Shown here: positions 35,015-46,902 of the stretch, in pieces
How the letters are laid out: each line of letters starts with the position of its first letter
Position numbering within the stretch: position 1 is the stretch's first letter
Program-made: the position numbers and the translations under genes
Notes under the pieces: model-generated
Told to the model about the DNA's origin: nothing
The model's database searches: none
The model's input: the letters and a program-made list of their open reading frames with translations, nothing else
Origin: Dicaeum eximium
Lineage: Eukaryota; Chordata; Aves; Passeriformes; Dicaeidae
DNA: 64,000 nt
Direction: 5' to 3'
Assembly (NCBI GenBank): GCA_013396995.1
Contig: VWZP01010355.1
Span: forward strand, 62,001-126,000

Positions 35015-35043
35015 AAGAGGAGAGGAGAGGAGAGGAGAGGAGG
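35015..35043 (+). repeat. (GGAGA)n microsatellite
   Basis: About five units, preceded by ctgaaag, the same bases that border the 27 kb array when that is read on its GA-rich strand. Confidence 0.9.
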
Positions 35044-35670
35044 GAGCCAGTGAAGACAGAATGTGGGCGAGGACACAGAAAACTCGGGAAAATATTTAAA
35101 TTCCNCTGGTATTTGCCCTGGGCAGCAGGGCAGGTGTGGAAAAGCAGAATGTAGTTAGGGAACCCCAGGAATGTGTAAAATGATCTTGGGGCAGGACTGA
35201 CAGCAGAACTCCTCCCTTTCCCGTGGGATTCTTTACCCAGGGATGGGTATCAGGGAGAGCTGGGTGGTCACTCCTCAGAGCTGGACTCCCAGAGCTTCCA
35301 GCCCATCCCCCTCATCCACCGCTTCCTCCTCCCTGCTTTCTTTTATTCATTAAAATTCAAATTGTGTTCAAGCTTCTGCAGACTCAGAGTGTGCCCAGAG
35401 TCTGTCCTGGAGGAGCCATCCCTGGGCTGTCCCAGCCAATTTCCTACACTGACAACAATACCAGTGTCCACTAGGTGCTGGTCCTGCCAAAACCAGGCTC
35501 TAATTGGACTGTAGAGAGTGTCCTTCATGGAATGATCAGTGTTGGGACATTCCTGGTAGGAGAAAGCTTTGTCCAGGCTCTGGATGAGCTGGATTTTACA
35601 CCCTCTGCCTTGGAAGAGAGCTCCAAGGGATGCCGTAAGTTTTAGCTTTTATATTTTTCAGATTATATAC
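35044..35670. other. unique sequence, nothing recognised
   Basis: Short interval between the pentanucleotide array and LTR H. One N at 35105. Confidence 0.4.
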
Positions 35671-36059
35671 TGCCTTAGTATGGAACTCTGAACGTCATAT
35701 AAAGTGTTAGCAAGTTCTCCTCATAGCTTAGTTAGACAAAACAATCCTTTTCCAGCCTGAGAACCAAGGACACCATTGCAGCTTCAGGCCCAAAAAGTGT
35801 AAACAACGGTGAATTGAGGAAAGCAAACTGGGAGGATGGGACTGCATAACCTGAAGCTGTAATTGGACACTTAACCCCAATATGGAATGGACCAAAACTT
35901 ATAAAAGTGTGAAAACTCATGACTGTGCATCCATCTTGGGTATAGCCACGGCCAGGCTCTTGTACTGCCCCAGCTGTATCCTTTGAAGGCCTTTTAATAA
36001 ATACCCACTTTATTCCTTTAACTCTGCACAGCCTCTGTTCTAGGTAGCCTCTTTAGGCA
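35671..36059 (+). mobile_element. solo LTR H
   Basis: A TATA box (TATAAA, 35900-35905) and AATAAA (35996-36001) in the right order, then a short U5-like segment. TGCCTTAG at the left and CTTTAGGCA at the right form an imperfect terminal inverted repeat. I could not find a matching target duplication, so the ends (especially the left; 35631 is an alternative) are uncertain. Confidence 0.55.
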
Positions 36060-36430
36060 TCACAAGTGCTCATGCATTTACAGGTGAGGAGAAGAATGGG
36101 CACAGGATATTTTAATCCTGATATTCCTTAATATCCAAGAGCTTTGCTCTGCAGTGAATGTCACCCTCAGCCAGACATCCAGCACAGAGCATCCCTTGGC
36201 TCCAAGTTCAACCCCTCTCTGCGGGTTTACAGTAACCCCTCAGGACAAGGCCAGGATTTTCCTGGGAAAGGGAGGCTGTGTGAAGACCTGAGCTGTCCAA
36301 GGTCTAACAGAGCTCTCCTCCGAGTGCACAGAGAGCAAACCAAGAAAGCCAACAGGAAACAAATGGACACCTGGCCTGGGTAGGGCCGAATTGCTGGAGA
36401 AAATCTGTTGGCTGACTTCAGGGTCCTTAG
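36060..36430. other. unique sequence, nothing recognised
   Basis: Interval between LTR H and a CR1; no recognised feature. Confidence 0.4.
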
Positions 36431-36648
36431 GTGGGAGCTCAGGGAAAGGTTCTTCCCCCAGAGGGTGCTGGCACTGCTCAGGCTCCCCAGGGAATGGGCA
36501 CGGCCCCGAGGCTGCCAGAGCTCCAGGAGCGTTTGGACAGCGCTGCCAGGGATGCACAGGGTGGGGTTGGTGGGGTGTCTGGGCAGGGACAGGGGTGGGA
36601 CTGGATGATCCTTGGGTCCCTTCCAGCTCAGGATATTCCATCATTCTA
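36431..36648 (+). repeat. CR1 LINE 3' end, second subfamily
   Basis: ggttcttcccccagagggtg through gctgccagagctccaggagc to a ccatcattct tail. Confidence 0.92.
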
Positions 36649-37440
36649 AAAAGAGATATAACAAAATGATCCCTCAAGACAATCATAGACTGTGAGACTT
36701 TATACCTGCTCTTTGACCTTGCACTGCTAGGATGTGCTGTTGGGATGAGGAATCCACCCTTTCATCACCCAGCTCCTGAGGAACCTTGACAGAAGTGAGG
36801 AGGTCAGTGCTCACCCTGCACAGCTGAACCAAGGCTTGAAGATGATGGGAACAGAGCCTCTTGCTCCTCAGCTCCTCTCGCTTCTTTGGCTTTTCTTTCC
36901 CTTCCTTGTCCCTCTTAACCCTTTCCTTATTTCTCTCCTTGCACAGGATCCTGGCTTTGCTGAGTGTAACTGCATCCTTTGAGGATGGATGAGGCCCTGG
37001 AAGGGTTAAGCAGGTTCCTGGGTGATGGCCCTTTGCCAGGTCCTCAAGAATGGCTCACTGGATGTACTGAAACTGTTCCTCCAACACTGACTTGCCATTT
37101 GATCTCTCACCAGAGACAGATTTTTCTGCTTTGCTGCTCTTTCAGGCCATGTTAATGTGATTTGAGCCTTGTTTTGCCTCATAGAAAGCAGAATCAAATT
37201 CCAGCAGTGGCAGCACCTCAGCCTGGTATCATTGCATTGATTTATTCCTCCTGCCCCAAAAGCACAGTTATTGCTTTCTGTAATAACGTCACAGAGCCTT
37301 CAGACAAGGGGCCTTGCTCTACTAAGGGTTTCTGTAGCTAAAGAAAAGTGAGTAAGAGATGCTGTTACAAGGGAAGGCTTAATAGGCTTCAAATTCCCTT
37401 CCCCCTCCCCAAATTCCTCATTAAAGCTGACATTGGCTCT
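36649..37440. other. unique sequence, nothing recognised
   Basis: No repeat. The 37100-37330 part is AT-richer and contains acgtcaca, a CRE-like site. Confidence 0.4.
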
Positions 37441-37610
37441 CCCTGGTCATTGCCAGGAGAATTCCACAAGTCCTGGATGACAGTGTCTTCTCTGTACCCA
37501 GTGGTGCTCAGAAACCAGTTAATCCATCAGGAGAAGTGTGTGAGAAGCAAAGGCATGGAGAGGGCATGGGAAGGATTTCAGCAGCCAAGAGAGTTTGGGA
37601 AGTGTTGCAG
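37441..37610 (+). repeat. local duplicate, copy 1
   Basis: Matches 38560-38730, with the best part around ccagttaatccatcaggaga and ggcatgggaaggatt. Unrelated to CR1 or to any LTR that I recognise. Confidence 0.7.
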
Positions 37611-38559
37611 GGCTGTGGCAGAGAGGGAGGACAGAGAAGAGGGGGTGGGACAGAGTGGGACAGAACTCAAAAAGGACCAAGAGCTATAGGAAATGCTGGG
37701 AGATGCATGGCCACCAGATAAAGTTACCTGGCACTGGGATCTCCTGGCAATTCCCACCCCTGAGCTCCCAGAGAGCTGCATTATATGACCTCTGAACCAA
37801 GTCCTTCAACTTTCTCCCAGAGCAGCCCTGGACAGACAAAAACTTCATCCCTGTGTCCCCCAGGTTGTTGTTCCTGCTATGTCCATCCCAGCCTGGCTGC
37901 CAGGACAGGTGGATCGTTCTCCCTGGAAATCAGGCTGTGTGAGCATCCCTGCCTGCAGTCCCTTGGAATGCCACAGGCTGGGCTGGTGTCTTTGGTGCAA
38001 AAATCTCCTCGGAGGATGGAAAACCAGAGGGGAAAGGAAAGCACTGGAACTCCTGACCCAAGATTTTGGGAACCCTGAGGCCAAGAGGCAGCCTGAGCTC
38101 TCAACCCTGCTCTGCGTAATGATTGCAAAACATTTTTTCCTGCAGCCTCTCCAGTGCTTGCTTCCAGGGGAGGAAGAAGTCCAAGGAGAAGGCAGAGGCT
38201 TCAGGAAGACACCTTGGATACAATCCCCCATCGATTCAGAACTCCCATGCTTCATGCCCTGACCTGGGACAAACATGGTGATCTCACGCCTCCAAAAAGC
38301 AGATTATTTGTGCAATATACGCAAGGACCTGGAGTTCAAGTCCATCTCAACCTCCACGGCATTGCTTTTCTTCCTGAAGAATGTGAAGAAAGAAAAACAG
38401 TGAAGACAATACCCTTATAAGGACCAGGCCTTTGTCTCCTCTAAGGACAACACACAGGCCCCTGCAGGTGCAGAGGGGATCAGCAGTGCCTTTCTTCTCC
38501 AAGGATTTCCCAACTTTTTCCCAGAGACTGACTGTGCTCATTACCCTGGGAAGAAACAT
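37611..38559. other. unique spacer between local duplicates
   Basis: About 950 bp with no recognised repeat or exon. Confidence 0.4.
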
Positions 38560-38730
38560 GCCAAGACTTTTTGTGCTTGGAGCCCCACAAGTCCCACTTT
38601 GGGATGTGACATGATCTTCTTTGTACCCTCAGACCCCAGTTAATCCATCAGGAGAAATCTGTGGGAAGCAGAAACCCTGGAGGGGGCATGGGAAGGATTA
38701 AAGCAACCAAAAGAATTCTGATTTATCAAG
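38560..38730 (+). repeat. local duplicate, copy 2
   Basis: Second copy of the 37441 unit in the same orientation, about 1.1 kb downstream, ending just before a CR1. Confidence 0.7.
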
Positions 38731-38750
38731 CTGGACTGCTGTCCACTCTT

Positions 38751-38945
38751 CATAGAATCACTGAATCATGTAATCATGGAATGTTTTGGGTGGGAAGGGA
38801 CCTTAAAGCCCATCCAGTGCCACCCCCAGCCATGGGCAGGGACACCTTCCACCATCCCAGGATGCTCCAAGCGCCATCCAACCTGGCCTTGGACATTTCC
38901 AGGGATCCAGAGGCAGCCACAGCTTCCCTTGGCAACCTTTTCCAG
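38751..38945 (-). repeat. CR1 LINE 3' end
   Basis: The tail is on the left (catagaatcactgaatcatg), then the ccatgggcagggacacct block. Confidence 0.92.
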
Positions 38946-39921
38946 TTCTTCTTGAAGATCTCTGGATCTTCACTTTCTGCCAGCAGCTCTCTTACCCCCT
39001 TCCTCAGCAATGAAAATGTAAGCTTTCCCCACACTGGATGTCATCTCTCTCCTGGCCATGAGTGGCAGGAAAATACAGACCAGAGACTTGGAAAATCCAG
39101 TCAAAGCTCTGGGAAGAACCAGCCAGGTCTGGGATCCCACCTTGGCATGCCTGGCATATCAAGGGTACACAGGACCCCTCGGAAGTCCCCAATGCCTGGG
39201 AAAGGTGTCTGCCTTTTCCCCTTCCTCCTCCTACTGGGAATGGGGTTGGATTTCCTCCAGGCAGCTGTGGCAGGAAGAGGAGCAGTTGCAGCCCCCACAT
39301 GAGGCACAGAGAGAGAAGTCCCTGCCTTGCCAAGGCAGGAGTCAAACCTCGTTAGTGTTATTATACATTAGAGATGGTCATTATCTAACAGCAAAGGTAC
39401 TGCACCCAATACGGGGTAATTTATTTTGGACCTCGTTATGATGGATAAAGATTAATTAATCACCGTGCTGGAAGTTAGTAGTTGCCTAGGGAGCCATGAT
39501 CATGACCTGATTATCTTTAATATGGGCAAAGAGAGAGCAGTCCCCACCAATTCATGTCTATAACACACTCACACTCATTTCCCAAAGCTGGGAAAATGAG
39601 TACTGGAATTAATTTGGAGGGAAATTAGAATTTTAAAAAAAGTGAATGAAGACACCAAGTTCTTTTATGAGGGATGATTAGGTCAGAATTTCACCCCAAA
39701 GAAAGATGATTTTGCCTGAAAGTCTGCACTGGTTTAGTGATCAGGGGAAGGAACTGTTAAAATAAAAATGTCACATGGACAGATTGGAGACAGGGAAAGA
39801 TTCATGGTTACTGGCATGAAGTGCAGGAAGGAAAAGTAGGAATTGATAAGGAAAACTGAAGATAACAATAATAATAATAAATAATCCCTAGATGGCAGGT
39901 TGGTGAGCAATGTGGGGTTGC
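38946..39921. other. unique sequence with homeodomain-like palindrome
   Basis: Holds the palindrome GATTAATTAATC at 39450-39461 within an AT-rich motif-dense block, and an (ATA)n run at about 39864-39882. Confidence 0.45.
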
Positions 39922-40056
39922 TGAAGGGGTGTTTTGGGTTTGCATGGCCAGGTTTTGGGACCAGGGGGCGTCACAAGGGTGGCTGCTGTGAGAAGCTGCC
40001 AGAAGCTTACTCTGTGTCTAGCAGAGCCAATTCCCTGTGGCTTCAGGACAGCCCCT
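39922..40056 (+). mobile_element. ERVL-type LTR fragment
   Basis: The start tgaaggggtgttttgggttt, then gcatggccaggttttgg and gagaagctgccagaagctta, match from memory the 5' part of an avian ERVL LTR. It stops abruptly where LTR J begins. The rest of the LTR was not found on the other side of J. Confidence 0.55.
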
Positions 40057-40728
40057 TGTCTTGTTTTGAAAAATATACCTGTCTGTTAAGGAAGGCAGGA
40101 GCCTCCTTTGGAATGGAAAACGTAAACCTCCTCCCTCTGAATTATTGCAATTTTGAAATTAAGGGGCTCTCAAGCAAAGATATGGGAATAGGAATAACAG
40201 TTCTTTATTAGGAAAATTAAAAATACAAATGCAATAGCACAAAAAAACCCCACTGACATAGTCAGAATACGACCTGACACCCTGTTGGTCAGGGTGTTGC
40301 TGGCAGTCCCATTAAATGGTGGCTGCTCCTCCTGCAGTGACAGATGTGGTTCTGCTGAAGCAGTGATCCTGTAGAAGGGTGGAGTTTTCCTCTGAAGGTT
40401 CAGTGGTGGTGTAGATGGGCCTGGTCTTCCTCTGGGAATACAGTGGAGAAGAAAGCTGCTCCTCTGGGAATCCAGTGGGAAAAGACTGCCTGTGGTGTTC
40501 CAAAACTCAGATTATATCCAGATAGGAATGCTTGGCTGCTCCTCCTGGGCAGAGCATCTCACAATGGGATGATGTAATTTTATCAGTCAGGCAGTGACAC
40601 TCAATGGCCCATGAACAGAAGATACCTCCCTGGAGGGAGGATGGGTCCTGGAAGAGATAAAGAAAACTGCCCCACCTGGTTTTAACAGGTGCCCCAATTA
40701 ACAGAAAATAACTGCCCCACCTCTAACA
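40057..40728 (-). mobile_element. LTR J, ERV-type
   Basis: The left end is TGTCTTG. A minus-strand AATAAA lies at 40209-40204, and a TATA-like element on the minus strand near 40518. The right end near aaca at 40728 is approximate. No matching target duplication was seen. It abuts the ERVL LTR fragment in the opposite orientation, consistent with insertion and later loss on the right. Confidence 0.6.
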
Positions 40729-41673
40729 GATGGCAATAGCATACCCCCAGCCACATCTTGCAACCCTGGGCATTGATCCACCTCCTTCTACCCATGTGGG
40801 GACCAAGCCCATCATCACCCTGAACAGGGAACATTCCCAGCTCCACTCCAGGAATGCCGTCAGGGAACAGAGACAGCGCCGGTGGCTTCAAGAGAAGCCC
40901 GTGTGCTGCTCATTTCCTGCTTGCAGTGAATGCAGAGCTCCCTCATCAACTCCCACCACTCCAAACACTTGACTCAGGTCTCTGACAACATTATGCTGTC
41001 CAAAAATAATGAGATTTTAAAAATTAATAAACTCAGGTGCTGTTTATTTGCCTTCTATTTTTTTTTTTATGTTAGGAATTGTGTTTCCAGCTTTTCTCTG
41101 CAGTGACAAGCTTGGCTCTGATATGATTTTCATTCAGGACCGAGTGTCCCATGCAATCCCCTGACTCTTGCAGCTGGGGCTGTGAGAGAAGAACAGCTCT
41201 CTGAGGGCTGAATCATCAGAGCTGCCAGCCCTGGGCAGCCTTCTCCAGCTGGGAAAGGAGGGCTGGGGCTGGGGACAGGGATGGGGGTGGGGATAGGGAT
41301 GCTCCTGAGAACACGGAGGACCTGGAAATTAATGAATCCCTTCACCTGCAAATGTTTTATCTCTGGGTTTGGTGATCCTGCCTGTGGCACAGAGGGATTC
41401 TACTCCTCGGCAAATCCCAGGATAGAACCCCCCACCATGGGATGGATCAGAGCATTCTTGCACCCACAGGTTGAGCGGGGTTTGAGGCTCTCATGGGGAG
41501 GTCAGGAGGAGCTGCCTGGTCCCACTTGCCTGGTCCCACCTTGCCACTGCTGCCGCAGGTGTCCTCACAGAGAGGGAAGTGACTTTTCTGCCTGTGATGG
41601 CAAAGCCAACATCTGCTGAGTTTGGATGTGATGTGGGGCAGGGCAATGCTTGGGAACACCCAAACAATCCCAC
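40729..41673. other. unique sequence with G-rich run
   Basis: No gene recognised. The G-run cluster at 41251-41299 is described among the findings. Confidence 0.4.
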
Positions 41674-41803
41674 ACCATGAAATGGTTTGGGTTGGAAGGG
41701 ACCTTACAGCTCATCCAGTCCCACCCCTGCCATGGGCAGGGATACCTCTCACTATCCCAGGATGCTCCAACCAGCCTGGCCTTGGACACTTCCAGGGATG
41801 GGG
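41674..41803 (-). repeat. CR1 LINE 3' end
   Basis: aaatggtttgggttggaagg, then the ccatgggcagggatacct block and cttggacacttccaggga. Confidence 0.9.
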
Positions 41804-42180
41804 CGATACCCAGACCTTGATGAATTTCGGTAGATTCAAACATTTGCCCGGCGAATAACACCAAATTCTCACTTGTCCTTTGCCCTTTTTCCACTGTGAG
41901 TTCACTTCCTCACCTTGCTAGCTAGTACTGCTGCTGAGAACCCTCTATTTCCACAAAGGAGCAGAGCAGGACTGTCTCCACAGCTGTCCTCCTCTTTGTC
42001 CGTATGTCACTGTTGTGTCCAGGTCTGATCCCTCTCTGATCTCTTTCCAAGTGCACCACCCCAAGGGATGGGATTCAGTCCTGTGCTTCTCCTTCAGCCC
42101 CCGTCAGACAGATATGCTGAGAAGCTCCACAGGAGAAATTAATTTTTTTTCTGAAAGCTGAGGAACATGAGGTGGACAGG

Positions 42181-42330
42181 TTGCCCAGAGCTGCTCCTGG
42201 TTCCCTGGAAGTGTCCAAGGCCAGGCTGGATGGGGCTTGGAGTCACTTGGGATAGTGGAAGGTGTCCCTGCCCATGGCAGGGGTGACACTGGGGGTCCTT
42301 TCCCACCCAAATAATCCTGGGATTCTCTGA
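42181..42330 (+). repeat. CR1 LINE 3' end
   Basis: gttccctggaagtgtccaag through tgcccatggcaggggtgac to gggattctctga. Confidence 0.9.
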
Positions 42331-43228
42331 AGTCCCAGCATCCTTCAGCAATAAATGTGTGTGTGCTGACCCCTCCCAGTGTCCAGTTTGTTTGTACTCC
42401 ACAAACAAACAGGCCTGGGAGAGGCTGTGGCTGTCCCTAGAGATTCCTGCTTTCCCCAGGATTAATGGGGGTGTCCAGCCAGGTTTCAGGGCTCCTGCCC
42501 AGCCCAGGACTCTGCAGCCATGTGGGAGCAGCTCTGACTCATCCTGGCCTGGATGAGATCCAGGATGTCTCTGCAGTCCCCAGAGCAGAGACCTTAAAGA
42601 AAAGGATCTTTGGTAAATGTCAACATTTGTGCACATATTTGTTTCCTGTTTTGTATCCCTGACAAATTGCACAGCCAGGGTTTGATGGTGTTTTGATGGA
42701 TTAAAGTCAGTTTTATTCCTCTTTTGCTTTGCCATGCTGTCAGAATGGATAATGCAGATTCTTACATGGCAGCATGTCCCACTGAGAGAAGAAAGCCCTG
42801 ACATCAGCCTGGCTGGATTCCAAGGCTTCTGCCAGGCCTCTACGAGGCAGGCAGCTCTCCAGAGCCCAGCACTTGGGCTTGGGACTCCTGGCTGAAAGGG
42901 CAGGAGCTATAAACTCCCTAAACCTTGCTCCTTTTGGCTGGGGGTGAGTCCTGGGCAACCTGACCCCACTGATAGACACCTGCAGGTGGCACCTAAACCA
43001 GGTGTGTGTGCAGGGCTGAAGCCCTGGGCCAAGCAGGGCAGGGAGCAGGAAGAGCTCCTCACTGTGAGATGACAGAACAGGTAAAGGTTTTTCAAAACAA
43101 TGCTGAGCATAAAAAACTTTGCAATTTATAGCACAGCTCAGTTCACAGTCTGAGAGGCCTCAGAGGGACCTGTGTATGTAACACAGAAATACATGCACAC
43201 CACAAATCTGATTATGTATGAACAAAGA
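42331..43228. other. unique sequence, nothing recognised
   Basis: About 0.9 kb; no repeat, RNA or exon model. Confidence 0.4.
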
Positions 43229-43620
43229 GTCATAGAATAATTAAGGTTGGAAAAGCCCTCTAAGGTCTTCGAGCCCAGCCAGTACCTCAGCACTGTCAGG
43301 TTCCACCAAACCCACCAAGCCATGGCCCCCAGTGCCACATCCACGCTTCCAGGAATGCAGACTCCACCACCTCTCTGGGCAGCTGTACCAGTGCTGGACC
43401 ACCCTTTCCATAAAGAAATTTTCCATCATATCCAACCTAAACCTCCCCGGCCCAGCCTGAGGCCGTTCCCTCTCCTCCTGTCCCTGTTCCCTGGCAGCAG
43501 AGCTGACCCCCCCGGCTGTCCCCTCCTGGCAGGGAGTTGTGCAGAGCCACAAGGTCCCCCCTGAGCCTCCTTTTCTCCAGGCTGAGCCCCTTTCCCAGCT
43601 CCCTTAGATGCTCCTCATCA
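43229..43620 (-). repeat. CR1 LINE fragment, about 390 bp
   Basis: The tail is on the left (tcatagaataattaaggttg). It goes through the caccaaacccaccaagccat and ctgtccctgttccctggcag blocks to ccttttctccaggctgagcc. Same subfamily as 53357. Confidence 0.92.
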
Positions 43621-45459
43621 CCCTCCATCTTCATTTGTTATCCCAGCATTAATTATACAGAAAATAATACTCTTCAAGGAATAAATTAATTCATTGGAGG
43701 GACGAAAACCTTCCCTCCGCATTCTGATTTTGCAGCTGATCAAGAAAATGAGGAGGGACTTTGTCCAGCACAGCCACTCTGGGTCCCTGGTGAGTCCAGT
43801 CCGTGGGGCAAGAACTGCCTGTCCTGCACACAATTTGCTGGGTCTCAGTTGGGATAAAAAATCAGGATTCAGTGTGCCAGATTTTGACCTGATATGGCTG
43901 ATTTGCACCTCCATGCTGGCATTTCACCCTGCACATCACAGACCTGTGTGACTCCTCCCTATTCCTCTTCATAAATTCAGTATTCCCTGCGATGCTGGCT
44001 GATTTTTAGGTGTAGAAACTGAGGGGAAACCCCAGGGGTGCACTGGCACTGGCAAGGACAAACAATTTGTGCTTATTATTTAGCTAGGGCATTTTTTGGG
44101 ACTGTTTTGGTGCCAGCAGCTTTTTTTAAATTGCTGTTGATTTTGTTGTTGTTGTTGTTGTTGTTCCCACCTGCAGTTTCTTGGTCAGTCATTTTTCATT
44201 GTCTTTTATTTATCTAGTTAAGGGGGTTTTGGTGCTTCTCCCTTCTTTCCCACACATCCCATGGAGTTGTTCAATGGGTGCACTGGTTGATAGATTTATC
44301 TGTGTCTCTGTCCATCTACCACTCTTTTTATCTCTATTTATCCATCTGTTGTCTCAGTTTTGTTATTTTTATAAAATCTAATTTGTCACTTCTGTTTCTT
44401 CTTGGTACCATCAGAGGTTTCTCCAGCTCAGTTGGAGCCTCTGTTGGCTGTTCCCTCATTAGTGGGGGGTCTCTGATGAAAAAGGTTTGCACCAGTGGCT
44501 TGTGGCTGTTGCAGCCCCTCCTGGAGGTGTTGGTGGAACCCAGAGGGAGGCAAATGCCAGCTGAGAGCCTGATTTGGCACAGGAAGGAGATCAGGGCACA
44601 CAGAGGCACTTGCAGGAAGGAGGAACACAAGAGTGACATGTCCTTTGGGGAGCATTAAAGAGAAAAAAGAGCCTGAGGTCTGCAAGGAAAAGGATGTGGG
44701 ACTGCAGGAGATGGAGCTAGAAGGACTTGTGGATGAAGATTGGCTGAGCCTGGACGAGTGTGGTACTTGGTGGGTTCAGGCAGCATGGGAATAATGGCCT
44801 TGCTCTGCTGGGCTGGGTTAGCAAAGTGCTGCAGAACCTCTGTGCCCAGAAAATGGACCAGAGCCCGTGAGGGGAGGTTTCAGCCAGCCCTGAGCAAAGC
44901 CCCAGGAGCAGAAGGAGGCAGCTGGTGCTGCTCAGTTCGGGTTCTCTCCTGTGCAGGATGGACACAGCTCTGCTCCTCTGAGCTGCGGCACAGGAGGTCT
45001 GGAGCTTCCCAGGGACCTTGGATCTTCATCTGGAGATGTCCCTGAGGCAATGACCACAGGACAGGGAAGGCTTGGGAAGCACCTCTGGTTTTTGGGGGAA
45101 CTGGTAGGTGGGAGCCCATGGGTGGGAGCTCTGAAGGGTAAAGGAGCTCAGAAAACCCGGTGGGTGTTCCAGGAGAGCTGCCGAAGGAGAATAATTTCTT
45201 CCAGCTTTCAGGAAAGTCAGAAGTCCAGTTTGGCCAAAGAGGGACCTTCTGCCTGAGTGCCAGCACAGGAGGACACTCAGAGGAGGGGGAAGAGCTGGGA
45301 AAGGTGGGATACAGAAGCATTGTCCCAGGATGAAGGTGAGGTGTTGGGAGAGCCAAAGCTCACCTTGAACTGAAGGCTCCAAGGGATGCCAGGCATGACC
45401 ATGAAAAAGGCAGGGAAAACCAAAGGGGCTGGGAATGGGATGGGTCATGGACAGGGATG
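43621..45459. other. unique sequence with (GTT)n run
   Basis: Includes a GTT trinucleotide run at about 44144-44165. No gene recognised. Confidence 0.4.
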
Positions 45460-46720
45460 CAGAAAAGGCTCAGTCAATGCCTCCTTTCCATCTGTTCCCA
45501 TTGACAAGGACTCCCAGGACTTTGGACTTGGAGAGGGGTTTCCAGGAGAACAGCTCTCGGCACTAGAGGGGGATCAAGTCAGGAATCCCTCAAGGAATCC
45601 AAACCCACCTCAGTCTGTGGGACAAAGCAGGACATATTTAGAGTGTTCAGCAGCCGGATACCGGCACTGTCAGACCACTCTGTCACTTCTGTGGAAGGTG
45701 AAAGAGCTTGGAGGAGACCCCCAAGAGCTGCAGGGAGTCTCCTGCCACAGCCAGGTCTGGAGGAGAAGCTGGAACCACAGCCTGCTCAGACTGCCTCTGG
45801 AGCAGGATGTGAAGGTGCCACAGCCTGGAGAACCTGCACTAGCTGCCTCCAGCTCTGAGCAAAGCTCACCTTGCAGAGCCCCTGGGGGCAGTGGGCAAGG
45901 CTTGGGAGAGCAGCTTGGGCAGCAGGAGGGGGAAAATGGCATCACTGCCCCAGCCTGGCGCTGGTACCAGGGACAGAACCAGTGCCAAGCCTTCAGTATA
46001 TAGCTCATGTGAGGTCTCTGGGTGATGGAAAAGAACCAGCTGGGATTTGTCAGAAACAAATCATTGCAAATCAGAGCCTTTTTTTTTTAGAGTAACCGGC
46101 CCACTGGATAAAGAGAAGCAATAGATGCAAAATCTCTTGACTTTAAGGCTGTTAACAGAGCACAAGAGGATCTTCCCTGAGCAAAGCAGGGAAACAGATC
46201 CAGATTTCCTGAGAGGATAGGGGTCAAGCAGGTGGAGGCTGTTCACAGAGAGCTCCTCCAAAGCTCTATCCAAGCAGGAGGGCTGTTCAGACAGGGCTGG
46301 CCTGAGACTGATCCTGTTTTCAGTTTTAATTCCTGGTTTACAGGATGGAATTGGGAGGCTGAGCCATGTGAAGAATGAAGGGCAGGATTCAAACTAGAGT
46401 GGCTTGGATGAAATGTAAATGCTCTAAAAACAGTCACCTAAAAGGTGCTGTGGAGAAGATGGAGCCAAACTCTTCTCAGAGCAGCATAATGAGGTTTAAC
46501 AGAGAATGGGCATCAGTTGCAACTGGTAAAATTTCCAGGGAAATTTTCAGGACCAGAGAGGTGGGGAAAATCACTTTCAGGACCAGAGAGGTGTGAAAAA
46601 TCTCAATCTCTGGCATTTTTCTAAACCAAAATGGGAAGCCTGGCCCAGATTTAGAGTTAGCCCTGCTTAGAGCAGAAGAGGTAAGGAGAGACCTCCAGAG
46701 GCCCCTGGCAACCAAAATCT
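45460..46720 (+). pseudogene. decayed CR1 ORF2 (reverse transcriptase) remnant
   Basis: An old CR1 body rather than a 3' end. At about 45480-45520 a frame reads like the CR1 linker before the reverse transcriptase (IDKDSQ). At about 46040-46085 another reads GFVRNKS, and after a stop and frameshift LDFKA appears near 46140, resembling RT motif A (LDFSKAF in intact CR1). A later part (actcttctcagagcagcata) resembles CR1 3' UTR. Several indels and stops mean it is dead. The left edge is approximate. Confidence 0.5.
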
Positions 46721-46770
46721 TTCTATTATTCTATGACAACAACTCAGCTAGGCATTTGCCACCCTCAGCT

Positions 46771-46902
46771 GTTCTAGGCCAGTCTGGATGGGGCTTGAAG
46801 CAACCTGGGATAGTGGAAGGTGTCCCTGCCTAGGGGTGGCACTGGATGGCCTTTAAGGTTCCTTCCAACCCAAACTGTTCCAGACTGCACGATTCCATGA
46901 TT
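46771..46902 (+). repeat. CR1 LINE 3' end
   Basis: gtctggatggggcttgaagc through gtggaaggtgtccctgccta to a gattccatgatt tail. Confidence 0.9.
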
